From: Polytrichum commune
Lineage: Eukaryota > Streptophyta > Polytrichopsida > Polytrichales > Polytrichaceae
Reading direction: 5' to 3'
DNA: 64,000 bases
Assembly (NCBI GenBank): GCA_950295325.1
Contig: OX485803.1
Location: 50,237,554-50,301,553, forward strand
Under the pieces are notes generated by a model that did no database searches, had not been told where the DNA came from, and saw only the letters and a list, made by a program, of their open reading frames with translations. Both the position numbers and the translations under genes were made by a program. Of this stretch, positions 57,256-64,000 are shown piece by piece. How positions within the stretch are numbered: the first letter of the stretch is position 1; each line of letters begins with the position of its first letter.

Positions 57256-59727
57256 GTTAGTGGTCTTTGATTATTCATACCAATTTGAGATTAGTTACAG
57301 AATTTCATGGGAGGAAGCTTAACTTCTTCATAAACACATAGAGGTGCACATAAATTTCAACCTCATGAACATGTCACTTGATTGTATGATACCTCAGCCA
57401 CACAACACATTTGCCATTGGCCAAACTTTCTAGTGTTGATTTACCTCCGTACAATGACTACGCCGCTTGTAATATGACATTTTTAGGCCCCAATTTGTCA
57501 TATAATAGAGGAAAATTGTTGTGCATAAGTGATGGGACCCACATGTATTCAAATGTTCATATGTGATTAATGCTTTGGATCATGCATGGGAAGTCTTACT
57601 CATCTTTGAATCTTGGAAGTGAAGAATCTTTTATTGAGAAATATCATTGTGCAGTTGGCAAGGGAGGAAATTGTTGATACATAGTACAACATGGTTGAGT
57701 TGATGGACTTGTCATGGGGTAGAGAAGTCCTTTGGATGTAGATATATAAGAATGAATAACCCATGGAGGGGAATGATGTGGATGACCAACCAACACAAGT
57801 AGTCAAGCTTCTGCAAGCATGTGAGTATGCCCAATTGCTATCATAAATTGTTGTGGAAAATTCTTCGGAGATTTCAATTGCAAATATGACAATATATGCA
57901 ATATTTTTTTGGAAGAAATCGAACAAGATGTCAATTGCCAGCATCATCAAAAGACAAGATATTCTTACGTTCATAGTGTGTGACATAGCAAGCACATCAT
58001 CATGGGACCACATAAGCTTTTTATCTCCATACTGTGTGACATTGTGAGCATATTTCCTTGATACACATGTTCTTCCATACTTATGTATCTTCATTATGTA
58101 TACAAAATGGCATTTTGCATTGAAATAGGCCATTTTCCTAAAACCCTCAATACCTTGACATTCGAGACCAAAATGTCATATTACAAAGAATACGACACTC
58201 CAAGAATACGACACTTTCTTGCGCAACCAGACGTGTCTTAATAAAGAGGGAGAATGATATAAGATAACACACAACAAAAAATTAACCAAATAAGACCCAT
58301 CTACCTACCTTATAAATTTTATATGACATTAAGATTGATGTGCAAATGCAAAGTATAATGGTCTTTATATATCATAATAAAAAATGTAGCAGCAAGTATC
58401 CCGTGCCACCTTCTCCAATTGCCACCGAATGATTGCAAGATCGCTTAAATTGGTCGATATTGACTAGTATGGGCCACACTAAATGGGATGTATGGTGGTC
58501 GAGTGTGCAAGAAGAGCGAGGATAAGGGACCTTTGAAAGCCCCAAAATGGGTTGGATATTTCCCACAATTGCGTGGATTTACAGGCATGTCAAGAATCGT
58601 AAAGCTCCGGTCAATCCCTCCCTCGAAACTTGGTAACTTAGTTAGGTCTAGTTTAGGACACCCTTTTAGGACCAAAACCTCCCTAAATGGAGGGCCACTC
58701 GTGCACCGATTTCACCTAAAGTGACAATGCACTCAGTTATTTTACAAATCGATTCCTCTTTTCCTTTATCCGAATTGACTTTGAAATTCCACTCGTTATG
58801 GAATTTTTGTTACCGAACCAATAGTGTCAATTGTGTGTCGATTACCCTATATTCAAGCCTATGTATATATAGGCTACACCAATTGCACAGATGACTTCAC
58901 TTAGTGTCACAACAAATATGGAAGTAACAGTAGATTAGAAATGAGTTCAAAGAATGGATCATATTCATATGTCAAGTTGAATATAAAGTAACCCCTATAT
59001 TACATGCCATAGATGATTTTAAAATTTATGATATTTTTCTACATATACATAATCATTGATAGTATTTTTGTCTAATTTTTTGAAATTTTTAGTCATCTTC
59101 ATTTTTTTAATGATTTTTTTAAGTTCAATTTTGCGTCATTCTAGTTAGAGACGGTATGTTTTTATAATAAAAACAAATCATCAGATTTAGTTACCATTAT
59201 TTACTATGTAATAGGTATTGTGCATATCTACTCCTGAAAAAACATTGGTAAAAGTTTGACCCATTTTGGTGATGCTTTATGTAAAAAGTAGGATTCTATA
59301 CATGTAAAGTGTTCACACGTGGTTGTTCAACTTTACAATGGAGTGACCTCCCCGTATATGATTATTGCGACTTACCATTGAAAGGGCCTTGGGCATTCTA
59401 AAATGGAACTAAAATTGGTGTTTTATTTTTAGAGTTATTATTGTATAATATTTTAGTTAATACCTTCTATTTTCACATAAGGTCCACATACCTTACAATG
59501 ACTATTTGCGGATACAAATGGCTTCCTTACTCCTTCAGTAATTGTCATTTTGTCAGTTGGGCAATAGACAAGGTTTACTTTTTATTACTAATTGTAGTTC
59601 CCAAACCCCCTAAACGTCTAAGAAGCCAAAAAGCGGTTGCAAGCATTTCCAAATATACTCACTTCAAGGTTAATTTTTTGATGTTTTCTTCCTTGAGTTC
59701 TTTTCCTCAAGTTTGAAACTAAATTGA
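57256..59727. other. intergenic, no gene accepted
   Basis: A 177-codon minus-strand open stretch (58133-57600) has no recognisable domain and AT-rich composition; see rejected items. An 'actaaatggga' motif near 58475 links to the TTTAGTGT repeats. Confidence 0.35.
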
Positions 59728-60168
59728 TCATCCAATTAGTGTGTGTTACTATTCAGAGTTGCGCAATGCAATAACGTCTTACTCATGAAGGCATTTCTAA
59801 CTGACAAAAGTTCAATGGGTTTTTCCTCGAGGGGTTCACTGGCAAAAATCGTAGAACAACGTGCGATAAAAAATAGGGTCCAATATATTCATTGTAGATA
59901 AATTTTGTAAAAAATGTACATGTAAAATAGGGGATTTCAAAATAGTGAAATATGTTTACATGTAAAATACCATCACCTTATAATCTTTTCCTGCAAGGTA
60001 AATAATCCCCCCAATAAATAGGTCTCGAACGCATGTGTATGCAAAATATAAGAGAGAGTGAACCCCCCAAGGGTTTTTCGGGCATAAATGACTTTGCTTG
60101 TAAAATCTAAATAGTTAACACATTGCATAACTCTGATTAGTAAGCGCATTAATTGGGATAATCAATGC
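59728..60168. repeat. foldback MITE remnant split by a hAT-type MITE
   Basis: Left arm 'gatcatccaattagtgtgtg' + 'ttactattcagagttgcgca' and right arm (reversed) 'gattatcccaattaatgcgc' + 'ttactaatcagagttatgca' form an inverted pair. The right part also matches 35653-35735. The insert at 59826-60071 sits near the centre. Confidence 0.6.
59826..60071. mobile_element. hAT-type MITE, family H1 (copy 1)
   Basis: The 8-base direct duplication GGTTTTTC (59818-59825 and 60072-60079) flanks ends CTCGAGGGGTTCACT and AGTGAACCCCCCAAG. Interior 'gtagaacaacgtgcgataaa' and 'aataaataggtctcgaacgc' match copy 2 at 61598. Eight-base duplications are typical of hAT. Confidence 0.85.
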
Positions 60169-61597
60169 ACCCAAGTTCTTTGGCAATTCAAACAAACCAT
60201 TTGAAACTAACTATACAACAACCTCTTGTGTTTATGCACCTTGAAACCACCTTGCGGTGCTTGAAATCATTGATGTCTTCTCCCTTGCTTACAAACTTAA
60301 AATGTTGAGGAAGTTAACAAGGTCAGTGACATTGACCACAGTGTTTATTTGTCCCACCAAATTACAAAACTCATCAAAGATCAAATGACTTTTACGTAGC
60401 TTTAAACTATTTTGAGAATAATTTTTTTCATAAACTTATTCGAGAAGATCAAGAAGAGTTTGTTCTTATTCCGACAATATGAATGTACTTTCAATTTCAT
60501 TCTTTACATTTTTCTTTTCTCACGTATCAACTCCAAATAAAGTCTCTATGTTATATAATACATCTTTGATTTGAGATGGAACCCTGTGCATTTAGGTGAC
60601 TTGATAATATTGGACAGTGGTTGAGTGTCCCTTGCTATGGACATAATAGATTATGCCACTTTTGCTCTTGTAATGCGGTTGAATATGAGGCACACTTTTT
60701 TGTTGGAGTGTCCCCTAGATAACCCCATTAGAGATGAGTTTTCATCGTTACTTAAGAATGTAGTATTAGAAAATCTCAAGTCTTTCATTCAATTGGACCA
60801 GCCAGCAAGTTGACATTACCCTCTATTTTGCAGAGGCTGCCAAACTCCATCATTCTAAAAAATTAGTTGGTTTACAACCATCATGATGCACTTTAAATCC
60901 CATTAGCCTTTTGGCTTCCTAGACTTCAAAGTAATTCCATTTCATTCCAGTGGGAAGTGGTCAACTTTGAAACCTCAAACTTAGATCGAATTGCCATTGG
61001 CTTGCATTTCAGCGTCCATGAATTTTTTTGGGCATAACCGGTCGAGATCCTAATGTTTCCAAGTCCAAGTTGTTACAAGTTGACATCTTTTGATTCTTCT
61101 TTATTAATTTGAGGTATATTTTATACATTCCTCCAGTACGATCGGTAATTTTCCTGAAGTCTTGACCTTAAATTGGTTATTTCTCAAACTCGACCAGTTC
61201 ATTTATAACTAGCAGCCGGTTCTCCCCGTTCATTATTGCATTTTCAAGAATTTGTGGGTGCATCAACATCAAGGCTATGTGAGTCGTGCTCAAGACTTTG
61301 ACGGTGTCCCATGTTATAAGATGATCTCAAGTATGTGCTATATTAGACGAGGTCAAAAATGTTCTATATATAGACCCACATGTTTGAGGTGCATTTAATC
61401 TATTCCGTTTCACACCGATAGCCTTCTAGCCTACAACATCCCATGAGTTTTTGTTTGTTTTTCTTTTCTTTTCTTTTCTTTTCTTTTCTTTTCCCTCCCC
61501 CGATTAGTAATGATGATGATGATGATTTTATCCATCTCAAAACGTTCATGCGTGTCCCAAAGTTCGATAACATTCCTTTCGTGACGAGGTTCAATAC
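60169..61597. other. intergenic with repeat R1 (copy 2, reversed)
   Basis: No gene. At about 61130-61240 the R1 repeat of 15045-15165 recurs in reverse ('ttataactagcagccggttc', 'tctccccgttcattattgca'). A TTTTC microsatellite (61459-61493) and a GAT run (61509-61526) follow. Confidence 0.5.
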
Positions 61598-61866
61598 CTC
61601 GGGGGGTTCGCTGGCGAAAATCGTAGAACAACGTGCGATAAAAAATAAGGTCTAATATATTCATTGTAGATAAATTTTGTAAAAAACTTACATATAATAT
61701 AGGGGGTTTTAAAATAATGAAAAAGGATTACATGTAAAATAGCATCACACCTTTATTTTGAAAAATACCATACCTTATAATATTTTCTGCAAGGTAAATA
61801 GCCCCCCAATAAATAGGTCCCGAACGCACGTGTATGCAAAATATAAGAGGGAGTGAACCCCCCGAG
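61598..61866. mobile_element. hAT-type MITE, family H1 (copy 2)
   Basis: The 8-base direct duplication TTCAATAC (61590-61597 and 61867-61874) flanks ends CTCGGGGGGTTCGCT and AGTGAACCCCCCGAG. Collinear with copy 1, with a short extra stretch near 61750. Confidence 0.9.
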
Positions 61867-62214
61867 TTCAATACTCAGCACCTCAGTCCACCGTTTATGA
61901 TATTTAGTGTCATATACACTATTTGCAAAGGACTTGAACAAGATGCTTAGAGGTTTCAAAGTGTCACATCTGCTAATTGCTAATATGATACCATTTGTTA
62001 CATAAATAATTTTATTTATTTATTTTACATTATGGTATTTAGTGTAGCACATTGGGATACATTAGATGATAGTCTTGTGTTTTAGTAATATGCAAAGGAA
62101 AGATATTTTTGAGCATACTAATGACGAGTATCATATGTTCACATTATAGTTTGCAAGAGGAAGGTATTCTTTAGCATACTAATGCCAAGTATTATTTGTG
62201 TACACTTTCATCAA

Positions 62215-62493
62215 CACTAGTAGAAAATGCAGCCAAAAAAACCGCAGCCAAAATTGGTTGCAGTTCTTTTGACCAACATGATTTGCAGTCGTTAAACGAC
62301 TATAGATTTTTGTTTTTTTGTTTTGCGACTACAATTTTTTATTTTTTTTTGTTTTTTTTTTTGGGGGGGGGGGCTTGTAACATATTGTTGGAAAATGTAT
62401 TTTCAAGACCTTTCCAACGGTATGTTACATGCCCCCAAATTCCTAAAATTTCCGTCACTAAACCAAAGAAACAAATTTAGTTTTCTACTAGTG
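62215..62493. mobile_element. CACTA MITE, family C1 (copy 3), right part deleted
   Basis: Starts CACTAGTAGAAAATGC and ends TTCTACTAGTG, with CAA duplications (62212-62214 and 62494-62496). The left subterminal block ('ccgcagccaaaattggttgc') is present, but the matching right block seen in copies 1 and 2 is absent. Confidence 0.88.
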
Positions 62494-62496
62494 CAA

Positions 62497-64000
62497 CTTG
62501 TAGACCATTGCGTAACATAGGCATATACACCTCGTATCAAGTTTATTGAACAAATGCATGCCAAGATATTAGTCAGCGCACTCGGACACCAAGTGTCATG
62601 AGGTGACACCAATGGCGAAGTTATTGATCAACATTGTAACTTAGTATATGCCTCAAAATAAAGTAAGTGAACCTATTATGGTTGTGACACTAAATAACAT
62701 TAATGGTGTACTAGAATACGTACATACAAACCAATTTATGCACAAGAAAGTACCAACATTCATACTAGTGCATTCAATTTATGCATCATGTGCATAATAG
62801 GTGCCCATACTCAAGGTCAAACACCATCATCCCCCCCCCCCCAAACCACCACCACCACACACACACACAAATACCCCAAGGAGTCCACCTTTTGAAAAGG
62901 CACGAGTCCACACCTTCTCCTACATCATGGATACCCATGATCAATATAAGGATAATGTGCTCACATCCACATCCACATCAGTACAAAGAACCTTGACAAT
63001 TTCTTTTCTTTTTTCTTTTTCTTTTTATTTGTTTAATGCAACATGTCACTAAGTGCAAACCTTCACACAACATATAACTTCCAGTAGTTATATCAATATT
63101 GGAACGAATATGAAACCTCGTAAGCACATGTCATTGTACAATAACTTAGGGCAAATTTGTATAAGGATCCGAGTCTAAGAAATTTTGGGTTCAAAACAAA
63201 CACACCTTATTGGACCCAACTTTTGTACTTGAGTGGTTGCTTAAATTTTATTATTATAGATGTTGGAGGATTCTAGAATGATCATTGTTTTTGGATTAAA
63301 ACCAAGTTGTTATTCATGATCTCCAAAGCCCACCCAATAGACACAATAGTTTTGAAACATGAGTTTAAACTAATTTATAACTCAAATTGAGCAAATGATG
63401 GTTCGGTTCTTTAAATAATTTCATGATCTATTCATGATCGACTTAGGTACAATTCATCATGTTTCCCTTATTACTTTTTTGAATGTAATGAGCTTAATAA
63501 GTATAGAGTCGTGCAACATTCATATCATTCTCAAATCTTTTTCCCAATGAAGCAATCAATGAGTCTATCTTGCAGGTTATCTCATTGACTAGCTACCTCA
63601 TTCATGATCATGCAATGGAATCACCATAAGTTTTGTAAGGACCACAACTACAATGTTGGCCTTAACTTATCTAATGTCCATAGCATTTACTCACCAGAGC
63701 AAGGTGAGAGGGTCCAAATTTACAAATATTCAACATTATGAAAATGCCGGACTTTGGTTTGGAAACCCTTCATGCCACCAATAGAAAGTGAAGTCACTCG
63801 CATCTCATCTCTAATTACATAAGCCTGTTACAAGAAAGGCAACCATTCCAGGATACTTCCGACCATTAAACCCAATATTAACTCCTGTCTTTGATCTTAA
63901 CTATAAGCTTCTACAAAACCAAAATAAATGAAAATTTTCTGTTGGGTTGAAGGTGTTGGTTGATAGGAGGTTGAAAATATTCACGAAGTTGATAATCATA
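62497..64000. other. intergenic, no gene
   Basis: AT-rich sequence with a poly-C tract (near 62830) and an AC repeat (near 62857). No coding region or terminal repeats recognised up to the window edge. Confidence 0.4.

Noticed and set aside
57600-58133. 177-codon minus-strand open stretch
   Set aside because: No domain or motif, biased AT-rich composition, no splice or neighbour support. The region otherwise holds only repeats, so it is most likely accidental.

Overview
The window looks like nuclear DNA of a land plant. Two spliced genes with GT-AG introns sit in AT-rich, repeat-filled DNA, and the mobile elements are plant-type PIF/Harbinger pairs (DDE transposase plus Myb/SANT protein), Tourist-, CACTA-, hAT- and Stowaway-type miniature elements (MITEs). 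I could not place it to a clade. No rRNA, canonical tRNA, CRISPR array, LTR retrotransposon with recognisable coding or organellar segment was recognised.

Layout. (1) 1.3-1.8 kb: a long inverted repeat. (2) 3.87-7.55 kb (+): gene 1, five coding exons, 307 aa, a basic/acidic chromatin-like N-terminus joined to a domain I recognise from uncharacterised bacterial and fungal proteins; intron 3 holds a threefold tandem repeat. (3) 11.9-13.7 kb: two Tourist-like MITEs. (4) 15.4-18.3 kb (-): a decayed element with an unusual order: a PCIF1-methyltransferase-like block with an altered catalytic motif, then RNase H, then a zinc-knuckle-like tail. A large inverted repeat caps it at 18.3-19.1 kb. (5) 20.4-32.3 kb: a Harbinger cluster. 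Element A (22.0-25.7 kb) lies inside the intron of the Myb/SANT gene of element B (21.5-28.2 kb); element C (28.6-32.3 kb) is a more decayed relative of B carrying a nested foldback MITE. (6) 34-40 kb: gene-poor DNA with 'TTTAGTGT' repeats and a near-perfect palindrome. (7) 40.81-45.20 kb (+): gene 2, four coding exons, 362 aa, unknown family, with a duplicated KRP.R.TAG.RG motif. Two copies of one MITE lie in opposite orientation on either side of exon 3, and the exon-3 acceptor region is duplicated. (8) 48.7-64 kb: MITEs, several with target-site duplications readable to the base, including a CACTA MITE nested in a Tourist-like MITE whose unoccupied paralogue is at 13.5 kb.

The strongest leads are the PCIF1-like/RNase H element, the Harbinger nesting with decay mainly by stop codons rather than frameshifts, and the intronic architecture of gene 2. 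All spliced models come from reading splice sites and frame continuity; no transcript or database evidence was available.
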